The notes under the pieces: generated by a model
Database searches by the model: none
Seen by the model: only the letters and a program-made list of their open reading frames with translations
Told to the model about the DNA's origin: nothing
Shown here: in pieces, positions 5,284 to 11,003 of the stretch
Position numbering within the stretch: position 1 is the stretch's first letter
Layout: each line of letters starts with the position of its first letter
Made by a program: the position numbers and the translations under genes
Source of the DNA: a virus
Direction: 5' to 3' (one strand)
Virus record (IMG/VR): IMGVR_UViG_3300021964_000423
Coordinates: 1-27,104 of that record
DNA: 27,104 nt

Positions 5284-5817
5284 TTAGGAAGCCTTCTTCT
5301 TGGTAGCTTTGGGTTCTATGAGGTCGTTAGCGGCCTCGATGCTGATACCCATTGCTGCGTCCATGTCTAGCAGTTCTTGCGGTATGTCTACCTCTTGCTG
5401 TGGTACGTTCTGCGTTCCGTATGAGTAACCAATTGGTGCGCCATACGGTGTGTACCATTCGCTATGTGCTGCAAACCATGCGTGTTGCAGGTCCTTGTAC
5501 ATCTCATCAAGCTGTTCGTGCTTGTACTGTGCAGCTTGTGATGCTCCGTATGAGCCGCGAATCCGCTGCATACTGATCTCTGTACCATCGTACATCTTGC
5601 GGTCTGCTTCGTAGCGGCTCTTCTTGTTGTTGGCGTTAATCTCTGTATCGACACCATTCTTGCCACCATATCTGAGGAAGTACAGGCCATCGAGCATCTT
5701 CTCCATCAGGACTCTGCGCACAAAGGTCATCTCGTCGTGTGGCAAGAAGTCTTTGGTGTCATAGTCAAAGCGGTCAAATTCAAAGGTAAGTTCATTGATC
5801 ATAGTAGCGATAGTCAT
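5284..5817 (-). CDS. Hypothetical protein, first gene of the minus-strand half
   Basis: A 177-aa protein; ATG 5817 (MTIATMINELTF) has AGGAG 8 nt upstream. Mid-chain RYGGKNGVDTEINANNKKSR and a Tyr/Gly-rich stretch (WYTPYGAPIGYSYG, about 126-139) stand out; the end is Lys-rich (ATKKKAS). I do not recognise the family. It is the promoter-proximal minus-strand gene, has its own terminator, and is thus probably made separately and strongly, as expected for an early host-takeover or DNA-binding protein. That role is inference. Confidence 0.75.
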   Translation of the reverse strand: MTIATMINELTFEFDRFDYDTKDFLPHDEMTFVRRVLMEKMLDGLYFLRYGGKNGVDTEINANNKKSRYEADRKMYDGTEISMQRIRGSYGASQAAQYKHEQLDEMYKDLQHAWFAAHSEWYTPYGAPIGYSYGTQNVPQQEVDIPQELLDMDAAMGISIEAANDLIEPKATKKKAS

Positions 5818-5864
5818 TGTTTGTTCTCCTATATTGTCTATCGAGTACACATTCTTCATGTACA

Positions 5865-5893
5865 AGTATAGGATCGGCAGCCGAATCTGATAA
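5865..5893 (-). promoter_or_regulatory. Promoter candidate for the 177-aa gene
   Basis: Minus strand: TTATCA (5888-5893), 17-nt spacer, TATACT (5865-5870, 5 of 6 to TATAAT). A TTGACT lies 6 nt further upstream within the same inverted-repeat arm. The spacer holds an imperfect dyad (GATTCGGC/GCCGATC). The predicted leader is about 40 nt. Confidence 0.5.
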
Positions 5894-6039
5894 AGTCAAA
5901 GCAAGCGCCAGCGCAGCCCAGCTTGGGTTTTTTGTCCGCCGTGACCTCGCAGCATGCACTTTATCTCAGGATGCGAGAACCCAACTATCAGCCGCGCAGA
6001 TGTATGAAAAAACCCGCACTTTGACTTTAGCTGATTCGG
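5881..6039. repeat. Long nested inverted repeat / candidate structured RNA
   Basis: Outer arms 5881-5901 and 6019-6039 pair at 19 of 21 positions. Inside, GGGTTTTTT (5925-5933) pairs perfectly with AAAAAACCC (6007-6015), and CTCGCA (5946-5951) with TGCGAG (5972-5977). The left side carries a 23-nt insert that can form its own short stem (AAGC/GCTT). Alternative pairings exist: GATAAAGT in the left arm can pair with ACTTTATC at about 5958-5965, and TTGGGTT (5923-5929) with AACCCAA at about 5979-5985. Confidence 0.65.
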
Positions 6040-6278
6040 AAGCCCAACTGGAAGTTATCATTAGAAGATGTGTGTGTGATGATAGATACATCGCTGATAA
6101 GGTGTCATGCAGACATACAAGACCCTCCTACGATCACTAGCATCAAGCCAGCTTTGTGTAAGCAAAGTGGCAGATGTGACGTGATTGGAGGCAGGGGCTG
6201 TGACTGCAATGACGCCGCAGAAGCGATAGCGATAAAATACAATAAACAAAATCATAAAGCATTTTAGCGCCACGGTCT

Positions 6279-6297
6279 TCATGGCTCGATGCCATGA
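6279..6297. promoter_or_regulatory. 19-bp dyad, operator candidate
   Basis: TCATGGC-TCGAT-GCCATGA, perfect 7-bp arms around a 5-bp centre. It sits between the AT-rich stretch at 6230-6265 and terS, so it could be an operator for plus-strand transcription. No second copy was seen in the window. Confidence 0.45.
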
Positions 6298-6345
6298 GGA
6301 ACGTGTCAATACTACATGTTGTGTCTGCGCGAACAATTAACACAA

Positions 6346-6360
6346 GTGACGCAACGTCAC
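6346..6360. promoter_or_regulatory. GTGACG-CAA-CGTCAC dyad
   Basis: Perfect 6-bp arms around CAA. The same sequence with one central change (TAA) occurs at 12827-12841 near the start of the scaffold gene, flanked by matching bases (A before, A after). Confidence 0.45.
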
Positions 6361-6434
6361 ATCTTGACTGCCACACAGAAAATGACGTCTAGATGGGGGG
6401 GAGAGAGGGAGAGGGGGGGCACAATGAGGTACTT

Positions 6435-6812
6435 ATGTCTGGTCTTGAAATAAAGAAAGTTACAGCGAAACAAGCTGCATTGGTGGATACACTCGTAGCA
6501 TCTGGTTGTACAATCAAAGAAGCTGCAGCACAAGCTGGATACGCTGCAGGTGAATCAGGAAGAGTGAGTGCTTCCAAGGCCTTACGCCAACCACACGTAC
6601 AACAATACATGATGCAAAGAGTCAGTGAGCAGATAGGATTGAATGCTACCACTGCTGCAGCTAGGGTTATGAAGTTAGCAACAGGTGCAAAGAGTGAATA
6701 TGTCCAACTTGAAGCGAGTAAGGATATATTAGATAGGGCTGGGTTCAAACCGATAGATAGAAGTCAGGTGCAAGTAGCTGGGGATATACGGGTATCCATT
6801 GATCTCGGCTAG
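6435..6812 (+). CDS. terS: Terminase small subunit
   Basis: A 125-aa protein. ATG at 6435 (MSGLEIKKV) is chosen over an upstream alternative because GAGG lies 5 nt before it. KKVTAKQAALVDTLVASG, CTIKEAAAQAGYA and ASKALRQPHVQQYM (about residues 7-60) form the N-terminal DNA-binding HTH region typical of small terminases (LTxKQxxFVxxxxxxGxxxxAAxxAGYS...AxxLLRxPxV). The C-terminal part with IGLNATTAAARVMKLATG and KDILDRAGFKP also fits. It recognises phage DNA for packaging with TerL. Unusually, it is separated from terL by about 2.2 kb of small genes. A polypurine tract lies just upstream. Confidence 0.88.
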   Translation: MSGLEIKKVTAKQAALVDTLVASGCTIKEAAAQAGYAAGESGRVSASKALRQPHVQQYMMQRVSEQIGLNATTAAARVMKLATGAKSEYVQLEASKDILDRAGFKPIDRSQVQVAGDIRVSIDLG

Positions 6813-7104
6813 GTGTATATGGGCGTTACCCTCCTTCGTCGGGTCGGGCTGTCGTGAACCAAGCCCTTACGGTCTTGGCCCTGTCGGGCTTCCATCCCTA
6901 ACGCAGGTTTTGCTGGGCCATTTGTGTATGGTAGCAACCTCTATAGCTAGGTGGGGGTTCAAAACTGCGAGTGTTATTGTTGCTAGTGGTCAATCTCTCT
7001 TATTTTTTTTTGAAAAGGTTTTTTGTGTGTTTGTAAAAATATTTTTTTGTTGTAGGGGGATTGTATGCGTGTGGGTGTAATGTCTGCTGTTAGAAGGATT
7101 CATT
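6813..7104 (+). other. GC-rich structured gap between terS and small-gene cassette
   Basis: No convincing gene. It holds arms GCGTTA (6823-6828) and TAACGC (6899-6904) enclosing a hairpin at 6859-6878 (CCAAG/CTTGG plus CC/GG, TTAC loop), an 8-bp direct repeat GTCGGGCT (6843-6850, 6883-6890), and 7-bp arms TAGCAAC (6932-6938) and GTTGCTA (6979-6985). T-rich runs follow (7002-7049). A structured leader RNA or a packaging site are possible; neither is shown. Confidence 0.5.
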
Positions 7105-7419
7105 ATGGCGAAGACGGCTGCTTGGCAGAGGAAAGAGGGTCAGAATCCCAAGGGGGGATTAAACGAGAAGGGTCGTGCGTCTTACAAGCGGGAGACGGGC
7201 GGGACGTTAAAGCCTCCGGTAAAGGGCGGCGACAATCCAAGGCGGGCAAGTTTCTTGGCGAGGATGGGCGCGGCGAGTGGTCCAGAGCGGGACAGCAAGG
7301 GAAGGCCGACTCGTCTTCTTCTAAGCTTACAGGCGTGGGGCGCAAGCAGCAAAGCAGACGCAAAGGCAAAGGCAAGGGCGATTAGCAGAAGAAACAAAGC
7401 GAAGAAGGATAAAGCGTAA
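7105..7419 (+). CDS. Conserved basic phage protein (DUF6321-like)
   Basis: A 104-aa, strongly basic protein; ATG at 7105 with AAGGA 6 nt upstream. MAKTAAWQRKEGQNPKGGLN, GRASYKRETGG, NPRRASFLARMG, GPERDSKGRPTRLLLSLQAW and a Lys/Arg-rich tail match a conserved phage family that I recall as DUF6321. Function unknown; the composition suggests nucleic-acid binding. It opens a chain of start-stop overlapping small genes. Its DNA is clearly more GC-rich than the structural genes downstream, and long shadow frames exist in it for that reason. Confidence 0.8.
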   Translation: MAKTAAWQRKEGQNPKGGLNEKGRASYKRETGGTLKPPVKGGDNPRRASFLARMGAASGPERDSKGRPTRLLLSLQAWGASSKADAKAKARAISRRNKAKKDKA

Positions 7420-7553
7420 TGCCAATGGGTAAAGGAACGTATGGTTCAAAGGTTGGACGTCCATCAAAGGAGTCAGCGTTAAAGGGTAAGCAGAAGTCAT
7501 TGCCGCCTGCATTGAAGCGTAAGATTTTAGCTGCCAAAAAGAAGAAGGCATAG
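7419..7553 (+). CDS. 44-aa basic phage protein
   Basis: ATG at 7419 overlaps the previous stop (TAATG). Translation reads MPMGKGTYGSKVGRPSKESA and continues to a KKKKA end. The N-terminal GKGTYGSKVGRP block is one I associate with tiny phage proteins found beside similar basic genes. About a third of residues are Lys or Arg. It lacks an independent strong ribosome binding site, so translation is probably coupled. Function unknown. Confidence 0.75.
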   Translation: MPMGKGTYGSKVGRPSKESALKGKQKSLPPALKRKILAAKKKKA

Positions 7554-7555
7554 AC

Positions 7556-7900
7556 ATGTGTTTTGGTGGTAGGAAGAAGAAGGTTGTAACTGAGGCAGCG
7601 GCGCCTGATCAGGTTTCTAAGAAGAAGGATGAGGGTGCTGGTGTTAAGAAGAGTGATGCACAGCGTCTTCGTGAATCTTATATGATTGCAGAGGGGAGGA
7701 TGAAGATGCCTTCTGATGCGAGTGATAAGATGAAGGAGGAGGTTGCTCGCGCTAGGCGTGATGTGAAGAAGTTTGGTCCGCGCACAACTTTGTCTCCGTC
7801 TCAGGGTTTGAAGATGACAGGCAAGGCTCTTAAGTACACAGGCAGGTCTTTAATTCGTGGTCTTACTGGGAAGTCTACTCTGGGTGGAAGTGGAAGGTAA
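7556..7900 (+). CDS. MCFGG small protein, copy 1
   Basis: A 114-aa Lys-rich protein opening MCFGGRKKK, the same five-residue start as the gene at 10641. The middle is charged and helical (QRLRESYMIAEGRMKM, MKEEVARARRDVKKF), and the end (RSLIRGLTGKSTLGGSGR) is Gly/Ser-rich. Many T7-like podoviruses carry a short MCFGG protein near the terminase and portal; its role is not known. Only 2 nt separate it from the previous gene and it ends in a TAATG overlap with the next. Confidence 0.75.
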   Translation: MCFGGRKKKVVTEAAAPDQVSKKKDEGAGVKKSDAQRLRESYMIAEGRMKMPSDASDKMKEEVARARRDVKKFGPRTTLSPSQGLKMTGKALKYTGRSLIRGLTGKSTLGGSGR

Positions 7901-8169
7901 TGGCTGACGCTCTTCAGAAGCAGTACGAGGAAATTAGCAAGCAGGTTGATGAGTTTGAGCAACAATTCAGAAACCGTGGTTTGAAGCGTGTTCGCAATGC
8001 TATTCTTAGCAGACTTGGAAACAAGGCCAAGGATTACCTTCAGGACATTCAGGAGGCTGAACGCTCTGGGCAGCGTGCGATTCCTAAGAAACACTTTACT
8101 CTTCTTCGCAAAATGGAAGCTTTAGAACGGCAGTTTATTAGGGAAGGTAATAAAAATGGCGGTAAATGA
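7900..8169 (+). CDS. Small helical hypothetical protein
   Basis: An 89-aa protein starting in a TAATG overlap. It looks coiled-coil for most of its length (LQKQYEEISKQVDEFEQQFR; then YLQDIQEAERSGQ and FTLLRKMEALERQFI). No family recognised. It overlaps the next gene by 14 nt. It may be an oligomeric head-assembly or DNA-binding helper, but that is only inferred from position. Confidence 0.7.
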   Translation: MADALQKQYEEISKQVDEFEQQFRNRGLKRVRNAILSRLGNKAKDYLQDIQEAERSGQRAIPKKHFTLLRKMEALERQFIREGNKNGGK

Positions 8170-8323
8170 AGCTGGCAATTATACTAAGCCTAAGATGAGG
8201 AAATCTTTGTTTCGCAGGATTAAGGCGAAGGCAACACATGGCACTGGTGCTGGTCAGTGGTCGGCACGGAAAGCGCAGTTACTTGCGAAAGAATACAAGA
8301 AACGTGGTGGAGGATACCGATAA
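8156..8323 (+). CDS. 55-aa conserved small phage protein
   Basis: Translated directly: MAVNEAGNYTKPKMRKSLFR followed by RIKAKATHGTGAGQWSARKA and ending KRGGGYR. The block GQWSARKAQLLAKxY...GGGY is recurrent in small phage proteins of unknown function. AAGG lies 8 nt before the ATG. Too short for most gene callers, but the start-stop overlaps on both sides and the conserved-looking motif support it. Strongly basic. Confidence 0.78.
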   Translation: MAVNEAGNYTKPKMRKSLFRRIKAKATHGTGAGQWSARKAQLLAKEYKKRGGGYR

Positions 8324-8625
8324 TGAATGCTTTTGACGCATATCAAGAAGAGTTAAATAGAAAACTAAGAAACGATAAGTCATTAATACGTTTTTTGCGC
8401 AAAGTAATATCGTCAACAAAAAATGATAAAATAAAGAAAGATGCTAAAGTTAAGCTCAAAGATGTGCAAAATAACATTGATTTGGGCAAGAGCAAAAAAA
8501 CTTATAGAGATTCTGTAACTGGGGAGCTTAAGTTGCGACCTAGAGGTGGCGGTGCTATGACTGATCTTTCTCAACGTACTGGTGCGACTGCAAAAGGCAC
8601 ACTGTTTAAAAAGAAACTTAACTAA
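8323..8625 (+). CDS. Small basic hypothetical protein
   Basis: A 100-aa Lys-rich protein. ATG at 8323 (MNAFDAYQEELNRKL) overlaps the previous stop (TAATG) and has GGAGG 9 nt upstream. The C-terminal half has RPRGGGAMTDLSQRTGATAK. Its coding DNA is more AT-rich than its neighbours. No family recognised. Confidence 0.7.
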   Translation: MNAFDAYQEELNRKLRNDKSLIRFLRKVISSTKNDKIKKDAKVKLKDVQNNIDLGKSKKTYRDSVTGELKLRPRGGGAMTDLSQRTGATAKGTLFKKKLN

Positions 8626-8861
8626 TGAAATCTTCTCAGAAATCTTTGCTGGATTGGGGAAAGCAGAAGTGGCGAACCAAGTCTGGCAAGAAGTCTAGTG
8701 AAACTGGTGAGCGGTACTTACCTAGCGCGGCTATTGCTGCTCTTAGTTCTTCTGAATATGCAGCTACAACCAGAGCTAAACGAGAGGGTAAGGCAAAGGG
8801 TAAGCAATTTGTGGCTCAACCGAAAGCGATTGCTCGGAAAGTAAGGAAGTATAGAACGTGA
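8625..8861 (+). CDS. Conserved basic phage protein
   Basis: A 78-aa protein starting in a TAATG overlap. SLLDWGKQKWRTKSGKKSSE, GERYLPSAAIAALSSSEYAA and a Lys/Arg tail form a pattern I recall from other phage small proteins, function unknown. It belongs with the other basic proteins of this cassette. It ends in a 4-nt overlap with the next gene. Confidence 0.75.
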   Translation: MKSSQKSLLDWGKQKWRTKSGKKSSETGERYLPSAAIAALSSSEYAATTRAKREGKAKGKQFVAQPKAIARKVRKYRT

Positions 8862-9058
8862 GTTTTGTTTCTACTTTAAAGTCAGAAGAGCTTGAAATGC
8901 TTCGCAAGATAGTGCGCAAGGTTCATTTTGCCTATGTGATAGATAAGATGGGTGAAAATTTTATTGACAACTACAAGTGCGATCAGTTGATTGATAGCAT
9001 TGCTCCTGAGACTATACAGGAGATGATTCGGTTTGGAGTAGATAAAGGGCTTCGATAG
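8858..9058 (+). CDS. Small hypothetical protein before terL
   Basis: A 66-aa protein with a GTG start (8858) that overlaps the previous stop (GTGA). Sequence: LKSEELEMLRKIVRKVHFAY, then CDQLIDSIAPETIQEMI. Unlike its neighbours it is not strongly basic. Its stop overlaps the terL start (TAGTG), so it is translationally tied to terL. No family recognised. Confidence 0.7.
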   Translation: MSFVSTLKSEELEMLRKIVRKVHFAYVIDKMGENFIDNYKCDQLIDSIAPETIQEMIRFGVDKGLR

Positions 9059-10581
9059 TGGTTGATTTTAAGTACAAGCCTGATGGTGCTGTGCTAAAGT
9101 CCTTTATGAAAGATAATACTTTCTTTCGTGGCATTAGAGGGCCAGTAGGATCTGGCAAATCTGTGGCTTGTTGTGTGGAGGTTTTTCGTCGTGCGCTTGA
9201 GCAAGCAAAAGGACCCAACGGGATTAGAAAATCTAGATGGGCTATTATCAGAAACACAAACCCACAGCTTAGGACAACCACAATCAAGACTTGGTTGGAT
9301 TGGTTCCCAGAGAACGATTGGGGGAAATTTACTTGGTCGGTTCCGTACACTCATCATATTAAAAAGGGTGAGATTGAGCTTGAGGTTATTTTCTTGGCGC
9401 TTGATAGGCCAGAGGACGTTAAGAAACTTTTGTCGCTGGAGCTTACGGGTATTTGGATTAATGAGGCCAGAGAGATACCCAAGTCGATCATCGACGCTTG
9501 TACTATGCGGGTTGGTCGTTACCCTTCTATGCGTGATGGTGGTCCTAGTTGGACCGGCGTTATAGCTGATACCAACGCGCCCGAAGAAGATCATTGGTGG
9601 CCTATTATGTCTGGTGAGGTTCCAATCCCAGATCATATTCCAAGAGAGCAAGCTCGGATGCTTGTGAAGCCCAATAACTGGCAGTTCTTCACTCAGCCTT
9701 CAGCAATGTTAGAAATCAAAGATGAAGAGGGTGAGATCCAAGATTACCAGCCAAATAAAAGCGCTGAGAATCAAAGGCACATGCTTTCAGCATATTACCC
9801 AAATCTTATAAGAGGTAAAACAAAAAGCTGGATTGATGTCTATGTAATGAATAGACTTGGCACAATACAAGATGGAAAGCCAATATATCCTATGTTTGCT
9901 GCAGAAACACACATTGCAAAAGAGGAAATTGCAGTCGCTGCAGGAGCGCCGTTGTATGTAGGTTTAGATTTTGGACTTACGCCAGCAGCTACATTAGGGC
10001 AGAAAGTAAGGGGAAGATGGCTTATTCAATCTGAAATTGTTGCTTTTGATATGGGGATTGTTAGATTTGCTGAAGTCCTTAGGGAAGAGATTGCAACACG
10101 TTTTTCAGAAGCCTCTGATGTTTATATTTATGGAGATCCAGCAGGAGATTTTAGAGCGCAGACTGATGAATCGACCCCGTTTCATATTCTGCGCGGCGCT
10201 GGCTTGAGGGCGTTCCCTGCGCCTTCCAACTCTGTTGACCTTCGCCTTGAGGCTGTCTCTTCCCAGCTAACAAAGATGACTGAAGGGAAGCCAGCGTTTT
10301 TAATAGACAGGCGATGCCAGCAGCTTATCAAAGGGTTTGAGGGTGGCTATCAGTATAAGCGTATGGAAGTAAGTGGAGAGAGGTATGCTGATAAGCCTGA
10401 CAAGAATATGTATTCACATATTCACGATGCTCTTCAATATATGATGCTTGGTGCGGGTGAGGGCAGAGCATTAATAAATGGTCAAAAACCTGCGAGGCCT
10501 GTGGTTGCTAATCGAAGCTTTGATGTTTTTAGAAAGACACCAAGCAAACAAAGAAGGCAGGGCCTTTGGGCAAGAATGTGA
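9058..10581 (+). CDS. terL: Terminase large subunit
   Basis: A 507-aa packaging ATPase and nuclease. GTG start at 9058, overlapping the preceding stop. Walker A is GPVGSGKS (residues 28-35); the Walker B region is LTGIWINEARE (about 129-139) with the catalytic Glu. The C-terminal RNase-H-like nuclease has metal-binding acids in YVGLDFGLTPA (about 300-310), YIYGDPAGD (about 354-362) and HIHDALQYM (about 454-462). It docks at the portal and, with TerS, cuts and pumps DNA. Its stop codon coincides with the start of the first ATTTGTGCGTTGCAAT motif. Confidence 0.96.
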   Translation: MVDFKYKPDGAVLKSFMKDNTFFRGIRGPVGSGKSVACCVEVFRRALEQAKGPNGIRKSRWAIIRNTNPQLRTTTIKTWLDWFPENDWGKFTWSVPYTHHIKKGEIELEVIFLALDRPEDVKKLLSLELTGIWINEAREIPKSIIDACTMRVGRYPSMRDGGPSWTGVIADTNAPEEDHWWPIMSGEVPIPDHIPREQARMLVKPNNWQFFTQPSAMLEIKDEEGEIQDYQPNKSAENQRHMLSAYYPNLIRGKTKSWIDVYVMNRLGTIQDGKPIYPMFAAETHIAKEEIAVAAGAPLYVGLDFGLTPAATLGQKVRGRWLIQSEIVAFDMGIVRFAEVLREEIATRFSEASDVYIYGDPAGDFRAQTDESTPFHILRGAGLRAFPAPSNSVDLRLEAVSSQLTKMTEGKPAFLIDRRCQQLIKGFEGGYQYKRMEVSGERYADKPDKNMYSHIHDALQYMMLGAGEGRALINGQKPARPVVANRSFDVFRKTPSKQRRQGLWARM

Positions 10582-10596
10582 TTTGTGCGTTGCAAT
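10581..10596 (+). promoter_or_regulatory. Candidate late promoter motif, copy 1
   Basis: ATTTGTGCGTTGCAAT begins at the last base of the terL stop codon, in one of the few real gaps (59 nt) of the plus-strand array. It is identical over 16 nt to the copy at 13978 and over the first 12 nt to the copy at 25991. It would drive the MCFGG, portal and scaffold genes. Confidence 0.6.
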
Positions 10597-10640
10597 AAAT
10601 CTTTTTCTCTGTTTAGGGATAGGTAAGCAAGGAGATTACT

Positions 10641-11003
10641 ATGTGTTTTGGTGGAAGACGACGCAGCAGTCAAAAAGTAGACGAAGAGCAAGCAAAAGCT
10701 GAAGCTGAAGCCAAAGCTGCAAAAGAAGCAGCAGCAGCAGAAGCTGAACGCAAAAGACAAGAAGAGCTTGAAAAAGAACGTCAAGCAGCAGCAAGTGCAG
10801 AAGAGCAGCGTCGAGTTCAGGAAGAGCAGAGGAAACGTCAAGCCGAATTAGCTGGTGCGGTTATTGGCGAAGTTGATGGTGCTGGTCGCGCTGTGCCTTC
10901 AGCACTTATGCAAAGAAGATCTATTCGTGGCGCAAGACAAGGACGCAGAAGTTTAATTACTTCCTCAGGGAGTGGTCAGGGATATTATTCAAGGTTTCTA
11001 TAA
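10641..11003 (+). CDS. MCFGG coiled-coil protein, copy 2
   Basis: A 120-aa protein; AAGGAG lies 6 nt before the ATG. After MCFGGRRR comes a long Ala/Glu/Lys/Arg/Gln coiled coil (about residues 14-72), then a Gly/Ser end, RRSLITSSGSGQGYYSRFL. The C-terminal SLITSS...G(Y/F)Y motif recurs in small proteins beside podovirus portal genes. It may be a minor head or connector protein. The start of the gene shares ATGTGTTTTGGTGG with the gene at 7556, so the two may be diverged copies. Confidence 0.8.
   Translation: MCFGGRRRSSQKVDEEQAKAEAEAKAAKEAAAAEAERKRQEELEKERQAAASAEEQRRVQEEQRKRQAELAGAVIGEVDGAGRAVPSALMQRRSIRGARQGRRSLITSSGSGQGYYSRFL

Larger units (their letters stand above)
5818..6434. other. Divergent intergenic control region, rich in dyads
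   Basis: A 617-bp stretch with no convincing gene between the minus- and plus-strand gene arrays. It holds the promoter for the 177-aa gene, a nested inverted repeat (5881-6039), a TCATGGC-N5-GCCATGA dyad (6279-6297), AACGTGT/ACATGTT arms (6300-6320), a GTGACG-CAA-CGTCAC dyad (6346-6360) and a purine tract (6395-6419). On the plus strand TACAAT and TAAAAT boxes occur at about 6233-6242 without good -35 boxes. A control hub or replication origin is possible. Confidence 0.7.

Noticed and set aside
5388-5690. 100-aa minus-strand frame inside the 177-aa gene
   Set aside because: Thr/His/Arg-rich out-of-frame shadow of the supported gene.
5817-6140. 107-aa plus-strand open frame in the divergent gap
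   Set aside because: It begins within the start region of the minus-strand gene, has no ribosome binding site, and runs through the inverted repeat; composition is not protein-like.
6932-6985. 7-bp arms with GGTTCAAA between them, considered as a tRNA
   Set aside because: Only 54 nt in total, and no anticodon or T-arm pairing can be formed.
6799-7080. 93-aa hydrophobic plus-strand frame after terS, considered as a holin
   Set aside because: No ribosome binding site, no clear start, and its Phe/Val/Cys-rich end is simply translation of T- and GT-rich DNA.
7065-7385. 106-aa plus-strand frame overlapping the DUF6321-like gene
   Set aside because: Out-of-frame shadow in GC-rich DNA; the alternative frame has a good ribosome binding site and recognisable motifs.
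9094-9651. 185-aa minus-strand frame antisense to terL
   Set aside because: Fully inside the Walker A/B half of terL, no ribosome binding site, no recognisable motif.
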